A DNA stretch of 64,000 nucleotides from an uncultured Eubacterium sp. (GCA_910586225.1 CAJUIL010000003.1:124001-188000), one strand, 5' to 3'. Positions 15,824 to 25,055 are shown, counted from the stretch's first letter. The notes: generated by a model not told the origin, from the letters alone. Translations and numbers: made by a program.

Positions 15824-17449
15824 CTAACTGCTTTGTGCTATATCCCATGACAAAGGTTCTGCCGCATCCAGCAACGCTCTTGTATAAGAATGCTTTGGAT
15901 GTGAAAAAAGCTCCGCCGCCGGAGCGCATTCCACAATATTTCCCTCATACATAACGCCCACCCGGTCGCACAGCCAGCGCACCATCGCCAAATCATGCGC
16001 GATCAGCAGCATCGAAAAACCATGCTCCCTCTGCAGCTGCCGGAACAAACAAGCCACCTGCCTTTGTGTCCATGCATCCAGCGATGTAAGCGGCTCATCG
16101 GCAACCAGCAGCCTCGGCTCCATCGTCAGCGCCCTCGCAATCGATACTCTCTGCCGCTGCCCACCGGACAGCTCATGCGCATACCTGTCCAGATATTCCG
16201 GCCCAAGACCGACATGGCGCAGCTGAAATTCGGCCTCTGCACGGAGCGACCCCCTTTTCGGATGTATCCGCTGGATACGCAGCGGCTCTGTCACAAGCTT
16301 CCACACCCTCATACGCGGATTGAGACTGGAAGCGGAATCCTGAAAAACAAGCTGCCTGCTCTGCTGCAGCATCCGCCTTGCGTCACGATACTGCTTACGG
16401 TCCCAAATATAGATGCCGCTGTAAAAAATACTGCCGCTGTCCGGACGCTGCAGGTTCATGATGCACCGCGCTGTTGTCGATTTCCCACAGCCAGATTCTC
16501 CGACCAGTCCAAATATTTCACCCGGATAGATCTGAAAGGATACTTCTTTTAATACCGGAAGCACTGTATTTCCCACAAGCGGAAGCCTGCAGGAAACGCG
16601 CTGGACATCCAGCAGCGCCTCCGTTCCCGCAGATAATTTTGACGCATCCATCTCGTATCCCTTGCCATCCATATCCTGAAACGCCCCAAGCAGCCTGCGG
16701 GTGCAGGGATGCTCCGGCCTTTGAAAAATCCTTTCCACCGTGCCGCACTCTACAATTTCCCCAGCGCGCATAACCGCGATCCTATCCGCCACCTGTGCAG
16801 CCGCCCGAAGATCATGCGTCACGAATACAAGCGCCATCCCCGTTTTCCTTCGGATATCCGAAAGCAGCGTAAGCAGCTGCGCCTGTGTCACCGCGTCCAG
16901 CGCTGTTGTCGGTTCATCGGCAAGCAACAGCTGCGGGCCGCACGCCAGCGCGGCTGCGATCACACTACGCTGACGCAGCCCGCCGGAAAGCTGATGCGGA
17001 TACTGCTGCATCCGTTCCCCCGGCCTGTCTATCCCGGTCATCTGCATCAGCTCTATCACACGATCCCTTATCTGCGCACGCGTAAGCTTTGGGCGGTCCA
17101 CCCTGACCGCCTCCGCAATCTGCGCCCCAATCGTCATCGACGGATTCAGTGCTGTCATCGGATCCTGAAGTACAGCCGCACAGACACTTCCACGCAGACG
17201 GCGCATCTGACGCTCTTTGTATGACGTTGTATCCACTCCCGCAATCACAATACGATCACAGCTGACACGCGCAGAAGGCGGCAGCAGCTTCAAAATGCTC
17301 TTGCACAATACGCTCTTGCCGCAGCCTGACTCCCCGACAATAGCCAAAGCCTCGCCGCTCTCTAAGAAAAAGCTGATATCCTGTAACGCCTGTACATCTC
17401 CGTCCGGTGTTGGAAAGCAAACAGACAAATGCTTTACTTCCAGTATCAT
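15824..17449 (-). CDS. Fused double ABC ATPase for peptide/nickel uptake (DppD-DppF fusion)
   Basis: Starting at ATG 17449 (ATGA overlap with the binding-protein stop), 541 residues hold two complete ATP-binding cassettes. Domain 1 (about 1-265) has Walker A GESGCGKS, signature LSGGLRQR and Walker B LLLADEPTTALD. Domain 2 (about 290-541) has GESGCGKS, LSGGQRQR and LLVADEPLTSLD. Each is followed by the oligopeptide-transporter C-terminal segment (HPCTRRLL, HSYTRALL). Fusions of the D and F subunits are known, for example YejF and GsiA. Longer upstream ORF sequence is only overlap with the preceding gene. Confidence 0.93.
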   Translation of the reverse strand: MILEVKHLSVCFPTPDGDVQALQDISFFLESGEALAIVGESGCGKSVLCKSILKLLPPSARVSCDRIVIAGVDTTSYKERQMRRLRGSVCAAVLQDPMTALNPSMTIGAQIAEAVRVDRPKLTRAQIRDRVIELMQMTGIDRPGERMQQYPHQLSGGLRQRSVIAAALACGPQLLLADEPTTALDAVTQAQLLTLLSDIRRKTGMALVFVTHDLRAAAQVADRIAVMRAGEIVECGTVERIFQRPEHPCTRRLLGAFQDMDGKGYEMDASKLSAGTEALLDVQRVSCRLPLVGNTVLPVLKEVSFQIYPGEIFGLVGESGCGKSTTARCIMNLQRPDSGSIFYSGIYIWDRKQYRDARRMLQQSRQLVFQDSASSLNPRMRVWKLVTEPLRIQRIHPKRGSLRAEAEFQLRHVGLGPEYLDRYAHELSGGQRQRVSIARALTMEPRLLVADEPLTSLDAWTQRQVACLFRQLQREHGFSMLLIAHDLAMVRWLCDRVGVMYEGNIVECAPAAELFSHPKHSYTRALLDAAEPLSWDIAQSS

Positions 17450-19029
17450 TGTATCGTCCACTCCGCAATATTCCAGAAAATCCCAACTCCATGATGCCCC
17501 ATGACCGTATCCGGCCTGATACCTGTGATCGATGCTGCCGCCACATAATCCGCATCCACATAACAAAGAAACGCAAACGCCGGGTCTTTTGCCAGCTCTT
17601 CCTGAAACTGTCCGTAAGCTTGCGCGCGCACCTTCGTATCCTCGGACTGACGCGCTTTTATAAGGCAAGCGTCAACCTGCGCATTGGAATAACCGCTGTA
17701 ATTCGCACCCTTTTTTGTACCGAATACCTTATAAGTATGGTCGTCTGCATCAAACGGGCTGCCCCAGCCAATTAGATATGCCATCTGCCCGGTCCAGTCC
17801 GCCTGTGCTACAATCTCCACCGAACAGTCAATACCAGCCTCTTTAAGCTGCTGCGCGGCTGCCTGCGCCAGATCCGCCCGTACTTGGTCGCCCGCGCCAA
17901 CACTCAGCACAAACCCAACCGGCTCCCCGTTCCTCTCATAAAAACCACTGTCTCCCATCACGCAGCCTGCCGCCTCCAAGCACGCTCTTGCCTTTTGCGG
18001 ACTGTAGGCATACCGCTCAACATCCTCCTTATAATAACGATTGCGCTGCAGCGGACTATACGCAGCCTCGCCCTGGCCAAGCAAGATCGCCTCAACCATT
18101 GCCTCTCTGTCCAGCGCGTAGCAGACCGCCGGAATGATATCCCTGTTCCATTTCCAGTATTCATGCTGAAAATTAAACATGATTCCCCGGTAGTCCGCTG
18201 TTTTCATCGAATAGCACGTATAACCGTCCTTGTCCTCAAACAGCTGTGCATCCTTTGGCGAAAGCTGCGCCAGATCCAGCTCTCCTGCTTCCAGCAAGAG
18301 CGCCCTGGTACTGTCATCCGCCACGATCTTAAAAATGATCTTGTCTATCTGCGCACTGCCCTGAAAATAATCTTCATTTTTTACTAATGTGATCGCCTGT
18401 CCCTCGTCCCAGCGTTCCAGCCGATAAGGCCCCGTCCCGATCGGGCTTTTGAAAAACGCAGACTCCTGCATCGATTCCCCCTCCAGCAAATGCGACGGCA
18501 GGATCGGCATTGTCATATAATCCAGAAACGCCGCATTCGGCGCTGACAGACGAAAGGAAACCGTATGCGCGTCAATGACCTGGATTTCTTCCACATCCTC
18601 ATAATTCGGCGCATTTTCTGAGCCATTTTCAGGGTTTTGGATCGCTTCGATCGTAAACTTGACATCATTCGCAGTAAACCTTTTTCCGTCATGCCATACG
18701 ACGTCCTCTTCAAGATAAAACGTATAGGTATTCGTCTCCGCATCAAAGTCCCAGCTCTTTGCAAGCGATGGGACTATATCATTGTCACCATTATGCGCCG
18801 TCAGGCCGTTAAACAGCAAGAGATTCATTTCACCGTGCTCATCCATCGCCGGATTGATCCGCGTATAGTCACCGCTGCCGTAAACAAGCGTGGAAGGCTG
18901 CTTATTTTGCTGTGCGGCGGACTGTTCGGACGAAGCAGCGTCTTTCCCAGCGTTTTTCGTATCCGTACTGCCGCAAGCGGCTGTTGTGATCATCATAAGT
19001 AAAGCAAAAACAAGAATTAATTTTTTCAA
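17446..19029 (-). CDS. Solute-binding lipoprotein, family 5 (peptide/nickel)
   Basis: The start is a TTG at 19029 with GGAAAGG upstream, giving 527 residues. A lipoprotein signal ends in TTAACGS, so the Cys would be lipid-modified. Family 5 features include LVYGSGDYTRINPAMDEHGE, SLAKSWDFDAETNTYTFYL, DGKRFTANDVKFTIE and GTGPYRLERW. It captures a peptide, nickel complex or similar ligand outside the cell and delivers it to the two permeases. It is the first gene of the operon. The 15-base region of ligand contacts cannot be interpreted, so substrate is open. Confidence 0.92.
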   Translation of the reverse strand: MKKLILVFALLMMITTAACGSTDTKNAGKDAASSEQSAAQQNKQPSTLVYGSGDYTRINPAMDEHGEMNLLLFNGLTAHNGDNDIVPSLAKSWDFDAETNTYTFYLEEDVVWHDGKRFTANDVKFTIEAIQNPENGSENAPNYEDVEEIQVIDAHTVSFRLSAPNAAFLDYMTMPILPSHLLEGESMQESAFFKSPIGTGPYRLERWDEGQAITLVKNEDYFQGSAQIDKIIFKIVADDSTRALLLEAGELDLAQLSPKDAQLFEDKDGYTCYSMKTADYRGIMFNFQHEYWKWNRDIIPAVCYALDREAMVEAILLGQGEAAYSPLQRNRYYKEDVERYAYSPQKARACLEAAGCVMGDSGFYERNGEPVGFVLSVGAGDQVRADLAQAAAQQLKEAGIDCSVEIVAQADWTGQMAYLIGWGSPFDADDHTYKVFGTKKGANYSGYSNAQVDACLIKARQSEDTKVRAQAYGQFQEELAKDPAFAFLCYVDADYVAAASITGIRPDTVMGHHGVGIFWNIAEWTIQ

Positions 19030-19174
19030 TAGAAACCGCCTTTCCAAAAGCGCAGGACAAGCAAACAAGCCCGCCTTTTGTTTGATCTGGCATTTATTTT
19101 CGCATGACCATCTGATTTGTGCAAGCCTCCCAGGGGGATAGGTATGGATTTTAGAAGCGATTTATAGAACCATA

Positions 19175-19222
19175 CATTTTGTGGCTGTATGGACGCTCTT
19201 ACATCCGCACAGCCACAAAATG
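19175..19222. repeat. 14-bp perfect inverted repeat upstream of the ABC importer operon
   Basis: CATTTTGTGGCTGT (19175-19188) and ACAGCCACAAAATG (19209-19222) flank 20 bases. It is 146-193 bases upstream of the binding-protein gene and 23-70 bases downstream of the DUF1622 gene. There is no clear T-tract, so an operator for the importer is as likely as a transcript end. Confidence 0.6.
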
Positions 19223-19244
19223 CACCATATATATACAATCCCCC

Positions 19245-19574
19245 TTACTCGCCTCCTTTTTCCTCCTCCTTGATCTCCCAATGAATCAAAAACGTAAGCG
19301 CCGCCCGCAGCACAATGATCCCTGCCACCGTTCCAATTTCCTTCCATTCCCTGACTACAACCGTACGCAGTATCTCGCTGCCCAGCTTAAACTCCAATCC
19401 CATCGCAAGCCCTTTTGCAAGCGCCAGCTTCGTTGCCGGAGAACGCTTTATATATAAATAAAACCCCTGCAATCCAGAAAAAATAATAATTCCGACACCG
19501 ATAAATTCAAAAATCAGAATGGCGATTTCCACAATCTGATGCAGAACCCCCTCCAATACCCCAATCATAATCAT
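19245..19574 (-). CDS. DUF1622 membrane protein
   Basis: The 109-residue protein matches the DUF1622 pattern closely: a first membrane helix (IVEIAILIFEFIGVGIIIFSG), then KGLAMGLEFKLGSEILRTVV, and a second helix in VAGIIVLRAALTFLIHWEI. It is a small two-to-three-helix inner-membrane protein whose function is not known. It ends in acidic/basic residues in the cytoplasm. The ATG has GGAG upstream; it follows the GH3 gene by 45 bases. Confidence 0.85.
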   Translation of the reverse strand: MIMIGVLEGVLHQIVEIAILIFEFIGVGIIIFSGLQGFYLYIKRSPATKLALAKGLAMGLEFKLGSEILRTVVVREWKEIGTVAGIIVLRAALTFLIHWEIKEEEKGGE

Positions 19575-19619
19575 ACCCTGCTCCTTATGTTTGTGAAACG
19601 CGGTCGCTTCTCACTATAT

Positions 19620-22025
19620 TTAATCTAATTTTAATATTAGTTCCAGTACTCTACGCGCACAGACTTCTAAGTCCTGTCTTTTGATCAGACCTTTTTCCAG
19701 CGCCTGTATAAGACGCTGCGGATATCCGGTACCCATCTTGATATCGTTGCCTGCCTTAGCCTCTTTATAGTGCTCCCCTTTTGTCCACCAGTCTGTTGTA
19801 ATGACGCCTTTAAATCCCCACTCCTCACGCAGAATGCCATCTAACAGATCTTTACTTTCGGATGCACGCTCACCGTTGACCAAGTTATAAGCGGTCATTA
19901 ATACCCATGGCTGTGATTTTCTAACACAGATCTCAAAGCCCTTTAAATAAATCTCACGCAGCGCACGCTCGGAAACGCGTGAATCGCTGTTTTTGCGGTT
20001 CGTTTCTTTGTTGTTGCAGGCGAAATGTTTTACTGTCGCCGCTACCTTCTGGGACTGCACGCCCTCTACCATAGCAGCTGCCATCGTTCCGGTCAGTACC
20101 GGGTCCTCAGAATAGTATTCAAAATTTCTTCCGCAGAGCGGGCTTCTGTGGATATTCATCGCAGGAGCGAGCCAGATCTGGATATTGTTTTCCTTGACCT
20201 CCCTTGCTGCCGCACGGCCTACCTCCCTTACCAGCTGTGTATTCCAGGTCGATGCAAGCATCGTGGCGCACGGCCAAGCCGTCGTACAGACGCCGCATTC
20301 TGGTGCGATACGAAGTCCTGCAGGGCCGTCTGCAGTCATGACATTCGGCACGCCGTATTCTGGCAGATTTCCAAACCCAAACGTATTCGCCACACCCGTA
20401 TTCGGCTGTCCGCCCAGCAGCTCCGCAAGATCCTGATCAGACAGCTGTGCCAAAAATGCATCCAGCTTCGCTCTGCCCTCAGCCACATCGTCCAGTACCG
20501 TTTTTTCAATATTCTTGCAGCAAACAATATGGCGCTCTACCTGACGCACCATCGGCGCCATACCCTCGGTTTCCTCGTCACTCCAGCCAAGGCCGTTTTC
20601 CATATGGTCATGTGGTGTTCCAAGCTCCAGCTGCTCATAAGAACCGTCCGCAAGCATCCTTTGTGCAAGCTGCGTCGGCGCTGCCTTTTGCGTCAGCTGC
20701 TTTGTGATCTCATCCTGTCCGGCAATGTAGACATAATCGATCATCTGCGCATCACGCACAGAGCTGCCGACATAAAAGCAATACATTCCTGCTTCCAGCA
20801 CATAGGCAGATTTTGCCACCTTCCCGGTATCGTCATAGGACGCCATATAGTCCAGCGGGAATGTGATCGTTAGCATCTGCTTTTCTCCAGGCGCAAGCAT
20901 CTTTGTTTTCTCATATGCGATCAGCTCTCTTGCAGGCTTGCCAAGCAATCCCTGCGGCGCACCGTAATAAACCTGTACGACCTCTTTGCCGGCCATTTCC
21001 CCGGTATTTTCCACCTGCACGCAAATGCAGGCCATCCCATCCTTATCCCCGGCAAATACCGCTTCCGTCTTAAACTGCGTATAGCTAAGCCCGAACCCAA
21101 ACGGATAGTTCACAAAATGGTCCTCATGCTTCATTGTCTCAAAATACCGATAGCCTACATAAATATCCTCGGTATAGTCCACATATTGTGCAGACTTATG
21201 AAAATCAGCCGTAGACGGATAATCCTCCAGCCTTGCCGCAAACGTATCCGGCAGCTTGCCCGAAGGACTTTCCAGGCCAAGCAGGATATCCGCAGCCGCA
21301 AGGCCGCCCTCCATTCCTCCCTGCCATACCAGCAGCGCGGCGGAAATCTTATCCTGATGGGCAAACCAGCTTGTGTCTACAATACCGCCCACATTCAGCA
21401 CAACCGCAACCTTTGAAAAGCTTTCGCAAACCGCGTCCACCATCGCCTGCTCTGCGTTGGTCAGATAATAATCCCCGTTTTCAAATATCCTGCGGTTCCG
21501 CTCCGCCTGCTCAATCTCCTCTGGAAACGCGCCTTCATAAGCTACGCTCTTGCGGTCCCAGCCTTCTCCGGAAAAGCGGCTGATCACGATCACAGCCAAA
21601 TCGGCATATTCCCTTGCCTGCTCTAAAAGCTGCTCTGGAAGCTTTGGCTCCACTGTCATTCCAGGCACGGCGCCGCCTCGGTACTGCTTTTGCACCTCCT
21701 GCTTGTAAAACTGCGCAAGCGGTTCAAAAATATCCGCCGGGTCCTCCCTCTTGGTCAGGCCGTCATAGAGGTTATATACTTGGGATACGGTTACATCCCC
21801 GCTGCCCCCGCCGCCTTTCACATAGTCAAATACGCCTTTGCCAAACAAAGCAAGCCGGGTGTCCTTTTTTACCGGAAGCGTATGCCCTTCGTTTTTCAAA
21901 AGAACAATCCCTTCTCTCGCCGCCTTGCGCGCCAATGCCCGGTGAAGCGGCGACGCCGTCACTCTTGCCTCTCCTTCTACCAACGGCAGGTTTGGCTGAA
22001 ACCTTGCCCTTGTCCACTTTTTCAT
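19620..22025 (-). CDS. Glycoside hydrolase family 3, reversed domain order
   Basis: The ATG at 22025 (AGGAGG upstream) gives 801 residues and no signal peptide, so it acts in the cytoplasm. The usual GH3 order is inverted. The alpha/beta sandwich domain comes first (about 25-270: REGIVLLKNEGHTLPV, VWQGGMEGGLAAADILLG), then a fibronectin-III-like domain (about 300-420), and the TIM barrel is C-terminal (about 500-790: MTADGPAGLRI, CGRNFEYYSEDP, KHFACNNKETNR). The nucleophile should be Asp745 in ITTDWW. This order is known from beta-glucosidases of Ruminococcus albus and Butyrivibrio. Beta-glucosidase or related activity is likely; the natural sugar is not shown. A good promoter lies upstream, over the MATE remnant. 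Confidence 0.92.
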   Translation of the reverse strand: MKKWTRARFQPNLPLVEGEARVTASPLHRALARKAAREGIVLLKNEGHTLPVKKDTRLALFGKGVFDYVKGGGGSGDVTVSQVYNLYDGLTKREDPADIFEPLAQFYKQEVQKQYRGGAVPGMTVEPKLPEQLLEQAREYADLAVIVISRFSGEGWDRKSVAYEGAFPEEIEQAERNRRIFENGDYYLTNAEQAMVDAVCESFSKVAVVLNVGGIVDTSWFAHQDKISAALLVWQGGMEGGLAAADILLGLESPSGKLPDTFAARLEDYPSTADFHKSAQYVDYTEDIYVGYRYFETMKHEDHFVNYPFGFGLSYTQFKTEAVFAGDKDGMACICVQVENTGEMAGKEVVQVYYGAPQGLLGKPARELIAYEKTKMLAPGEKQMLTITFPLDYMASYDDTGKVAKSAYVLEAGMYCFYVGSSVRDAQMIDYVYIAGQDEITKQLTQKAAPTQLAQRMLADGSYEQLELGTPHDHMENGLGWSDEETEGMAPMVRQVERHIVCCKNIEKTVLDDVAEGRAKLDAFLAQLSDQDLAELLGGQPNTGVANTFGFGNLPEYGVPNVMTADGPAGLRIAPECGVCTTAWPCATMLASTWNTQLVREVGRAAAREVKENNIQIWLAPAMNIHRSPLCGRNFEYYSEDPVLTGTMAAAMVEGVQSQKVAATVKHFACNNKETNRKNSDSRVSERALREIYLKGFEICVRKSQPWVLMTAYNLVNGERASESKDLLDGILREEWGFKGVITTDWWTKGEHYKEAKAGNDIKMGTGYPQRLIQALEKGLIKRQDLEVCARRVLELILKLD

Positions 22026-22107
22026 TTCTCTGCCTCCTGTATAATAAAATGTAAAATTACAGCAGCAGCCCAAATGTTATGACTGCCGCCGTCCATCCGT
22101 AACTTTG

Positions 22108-22135
22108 ATTATAACAGATTATCTTCTTTTATCAA
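22108..22135 (-). promoter_or_regulatory. Promoter of the GH3 gene
   Basis: On the minus strand TTGATA (22130-22135) and TATAAT (22108-22113) are 16 bases apart, placing the start near 22101, about 76 bases before the ATG. The -35 box overlaps the last codons of the MATE pseudogene. Confidence 0.75.
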
Positions 22136-22806
22136 GATGAAAACAGATCCTCGCGCGTAATATTGTTCAGCCATTTTCCGCTCCGGTAATGCCGTATCAC
22201 CCATGGCCATTTGACAAACTCGTCGGTACAGATCAAAAAATACACCCATATCACCGGAAGATTCCAGACAAACGCCGCCAAAAATCCAAGCGGCACCGCA
22301 TACACCCACATATCGATCGTATCACAAATAAATCCGAAACGACTGTCCCAGCACAGTTAGCAGACGCTCATGCATTTTAAATAAGACGCCCCCGCCGTGA
22401 CCAGATCCGTATCGTCTGTAAATACGCGCATCATCTGCTGCGGCAAAAACCAGGCCGCTCCTGCAAAAATCATAGAAATCCCAAGAGAAAAGCGCAGCGC
22501 GATCCCTTCGATCACTTGGATCGCCTGCATATCGCCTTTCCCATAATACTGTGCACACGGCATCGTCGCCCCTGTGCCAAGCCCGTAAAATACCATAAAG
22601 AGCACACTCGCGTATTGGGACGCCAACGATACGGCCGAGATTGCCGACTGCCCGACATAATTGAGCATGACTACATCCGCCGAGCTGACTGCTGCACTCA
22701 GCAGGTTCTGGATCACGATCGGCAGCACCAGTTTAAAAATCTGACTGTAAAACAGATCGGACTGTACTGGATATCCGCATCCTTGTGTCTTAATCCTTTG
22801 TTTCAT
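22132..22806 (-). pseudogene. MATE-family exporter, internally deleted and with a premature stop
   Basis: Residues 1-149 are a normal MATE start: cytoplasmic lead, then helices LVLPIVIQNLLSAAVSSADV, YVGQSAISAVSLASQYA, LGTGATMPCAQYYGKGDMQA and TDDTDLVTAGASYLKCM. A TAA at 22357-22359 ends this. The same frame then continues for 74 codons as the genuine MATE C-terminus (WDSRFGFICDTIDMWVYAVP, then FLAAFVWNLPVIWVYFLICT, RSGKWLNNIT) up to TGA at 22132. A full MATE is about 450 residues, so roughly 220 residues from the middle are missing. The two halves of MATE proteins are related, so recombination between them could have caused the loss. Confidence 0.87.
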
Positions 22807-22899
22807 ATCTGATCGCCCTCAGTCAATCTTCCTTATATTTTTACCGCTTCTTATCTTAACACATTTTCACGATCCGATACAGATAATTTCGTAAAATGC

Positions 22900-22928
22900 T
22901 GGATTTATAAAACAGACTGTGCTATAAT
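22900..22928 (+). promoter_or_regulatory. Probable promoter of the LytTR operon
   Basis: TATAAT at 22923-22928 with a weak TGGATT (22900-22905) 17 bases upstream. Transcription would begin near 22935, only about 16 bases before the leader hairpin. A regulator may compensate for the poor -35. Confidence 0.55.
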
Positions 22929-22950
22929 CATTAGAACCAAAATACAGCTT

Positions 22951-22991
22951 ACTGCAAAACGTATTGCAATCACTCGTTTTGCAGTTTTTTT
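22951..22991 (+). terminator. Leader terminator (attenuator candidate) before the LytTR regulator
   Basis: ACTGCAAAACG (22951-22961) pairs perfectly with CGTTTTGCAGT (22975-22985) over a 13-base loop and runs into seven T residues (22985-22991). The upstream gene points the other way, so no plus-strand gene ends here. The hairpin lies between the promoter and the ribosome site of the regulator. TGCAA in the left arm can pair instead with TTGCA in the loop, a possible alternative fold. Confidence 0.72.
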
Positions 22992-23003
22992 GAGGATAAA
23001 ACT

Positions 23004-23738
23004 ATGAAAATAGCAATTTGCGATGACAGTATGAAGGATTTGATCTTACTAGAAGGACTGCTTGAAGCTTACAAACAATTAAATCCAAACACAGACTTCC
23101 AAGTAGAAAAATTTTCAAATTCCTCAACATTATGTGAAAAAATAAGAAATAAGGAGTTGGCGGATATTTACATACTGGACATTTTAATGTCACAGACCAC
23201 CGGCATTGACCTTGGCAATGAGATCCGCAAAAACTCTAAAGAAAGCGCCATTATTTACATTACCTCTTCGGATGATTTTGCGCTGGATGCCTTTCATATC
23301 CATGCGGTGCGCTATTTGTTAAAACCGGTGCAGGAACAGCAGTTTTTTGAAGCGCTGGATTTTGCGTTTTCTTACGCAGAGCTGAAAAAGGGCCCGATGT
23401 ATCCGATCAAGACAAAAAGCGGCCTGCAGTCGGTATCCTGCTCCCGCATTGAGTATGTGGAAAACTCGTCCCGGATGCTGAACGTCCATCTGACCGACGG
23501 AAGCGTGATCACGAGCATTTTCATCCGAAAATCATTTGAAGAAGAGCTTGGAGAGCTACTCCACAATTCATGCTTTCTGCAGGTACACAAGTCGTTTCTG
23601 ATAAACTTAAACTATGTAAAAAAGCTGGACGGAAGCAGCGTGATCATGAACAGCGGCATTAATATTCCGGTCAGTAAAAAAAATACGGCGAATGTAAAGC
23701 GGCAATATTTATTATTTGTCGCCGGACAGTACCAGTAG
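23004..23738 (+). CDS. LytTR-family response regulator
   Basis: A 244-residue AgrA/LytR-type regulator. The receiver domain (1-120) has the acidic pair Asp7/Asp8, phospho-acceptor Asp59 in YILDILM, Thr87/Ser88 in ITSSDD and Lys107 in LLKPV. The LytTR DNA-binding domain covers about 135-240 (KSGLQSVSCSRIEYVENSSR, then CFLQVHKSFLINLNYVKKL). It is followed after 12 bases by its sensor kinase. A terminator in the leader suggests control by antitermination or attenuation. No agrB or agrD gene and no obvious target gene is next to it; the adjacent diguanylate cyclase has its own promoter. Confidence 0.95.
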   Translation: MKIAICDDSMKDLILLEGLLEAYKQLNPNTDFQVEKFSNSSTLCEKIRNKELADIYILDILMSQTTGIDLGNEIRKNSKESAIIYITSSDDFALDAFHIHAVRYLLKPVQEQQFFEALDFAFSYAELKKGPMYPIKTKSGLQSVSCSRIEYVENSSRMLNVHLTDGSVITSIFIRKSFEEELGELLHNSCFLQVHKSFLINLNYVKKLDGSSVIMNSGINIPVSKKNTANVKRQYLLFVAGQYQ

Positions 23739-23750
23739 GAAGGAATAGCA

Positions 23751-25055
23751 ATGGATTATTTTCAAAATCTCTCGTACACGGTCAGCCATGTCTTTTTAAT
23801 GCTGTTTCTGTACCTGTTTATTACACACCGTTACAGCAAACACATAACAAAAGCGATCTGTATCGCTTCCTGCGTGATCCTAAACGTAACGGACTTAATA
23901 AAATTAAACCTGTATCCCACCAATGACCTGATCTACCTTTTTGTGACTATTTTCCAGATCATCGTCACGCAGTATACTGGGATCTTAATTGCAAAAAAAC
24001 GAAATGCAAAGGTTCTTTTTATGGGGCTCAGCGCTTCTAATTATGTCATTATCGGAAGCGTCTTTGCCTCTATTTTATATATTTATACCGGATACGTGCT
24101 CCCGGCACTGGCGGGCAGCATCGCCATACATACTTTACTTTTATACATCCTGTATGTCAATATTCGTAACATCTGGCTGCGCCAATACGAAAAGGAATAC
24201 ACACGGGGCTGGTGGAAGCTCTGTCTGATCCCGGTATTTTTTTACTGCAGCTTTTCCTTTGTTGCGTTTTTTCCTCGTACGCTCTATGAGGACCCTCAAA
24301 ATATCCCAGGCATTATCTTTTTTACGATAACAATGCTCGTATCATACGTTGTAGTATTGCAATACATAGAGACAGAAGCAGAGCAAAAAAACACCTACTT
24401 GAAAAACGTGCTTTTTGAATCTTATATCAAAGGTCTGGAAAACCAGTTTTATCTCGTAGAACAGTCCGAACAGAACTTAAAAATACTGCGCCACGATATG
24501 CGCCATTTTTCCAGTATGATCAGCCATCTGCTGGACCAGAAGGAATACGACGAGATCCGCAATACGCTGTCTTATATCAATGACGTGACCGATGAAAACA
24601 AAGTAGTAAAATACACCAACAACCTGATGGTAAATACGATCATCTCAAAAATGATGGCGCGGGCAGCTTCGTTTGCAGTCACAGTGCATCTGGATATTGA
24701 TGTAGAAAAAGAAATTCCTGTCAACAACTATGAATTTTCCGCCGTTATTGCGAACTTGTTTGAAAACGCCTTGATCTGCGTCAAAGACTTTGAACCAGAA
24801 AAAAGAACCATCGAATTAAAAGTACACTGTTCGCAAAAACAGCTGTTTATACAGACCAAAAACGCCTTTCGGGAGAAAATTACATTTGATACGCAGACCG
24901 GGCTTCCGAAAAGTAAAAAGGGAGAAGATCATGGACTTGGAATGCAGAGTATGCTTGCGTTTTCCGATAAAATAGACGGTACGATCGACTGCTTCTGCGA
25001 AAACGGCGTGTTCCAAATGATCCTATTCGCAAGATTCGACTCAGCAGCGATCTGA
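23751..25055 (+). CDS. GHKL-type sensor histidine kinase (AgrC-like layout)
   Basis: 434 residues. The first 205 form six to seven membrane helices, the usual peptide-sensing layout. A dimerisation helix follows with ILRHDMRHF, in which His248 is the likely phosphorylation site. The ATP-binding domain has the N-box ANLFENAL (Asn335/Asn339) and the G-box GEDHGLGMQSM. It lacks the extra catalytic domain of classical HisKA kinases, as is normal for this family. Partner of the LytTR regulator immediately upstream. The signal is unknown; a peptide is plausible by analogy. Confidence 0.93.
   Translation: MDYFQNLSYTVSHVFLMLFLYLFITHRYSKHITKAICIASCVILNVTDLIKLNLYPTNDLIYLFVTIFQIIVTQYTGILIAKKRNAKVLFMGLSASNYVIIGSVFASILYIYTGYVLPALAGSIAIHTLLLYILYVNIRNIWLRQYEKEYTRGWWKLCLIPVFFYCSFSFVAFFPRTLYEDPQNIPGIIFFTITMLVSYVVVLQYIETEAEQKNTYLKNVLFESYIKGLENQFYLVEQSEQNLKILRHDMRHFSSMISHLLDQKEYDEIRNTLSYINDVTDENKVVKYTNNLMVNTIISKMMARAASFAVTVHLDIDVEKEIPVNNYEFSAVIANLFENALICVKDFEPEKRTIELKVHCSQKQLFIQTKNAFREKITFDTQTGLPKSKKGEDHGLGMQSMLAFSDKIDGTIDCFCENGVFQMILFARFDSAAI

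Noticed and set aside
14941..15954. 337-codon plus-strand ORF
   Set aside because: Antisense to the DppB-type permease and ATPase end; composition is rich in Gln, His and Arg as expected of a shadow frame.
20025..20873. 282-codon plus-strand ORF
   Set aside because: Antisense to the GH3 gene, whose domains are unmistakable.
23004..25055. Complete agr quorum-sensing locus
   Set aside because: Only the regulator and kinase are present; no AgrB-like protease or AgrD-like peptide gene was found on either strand nearby.
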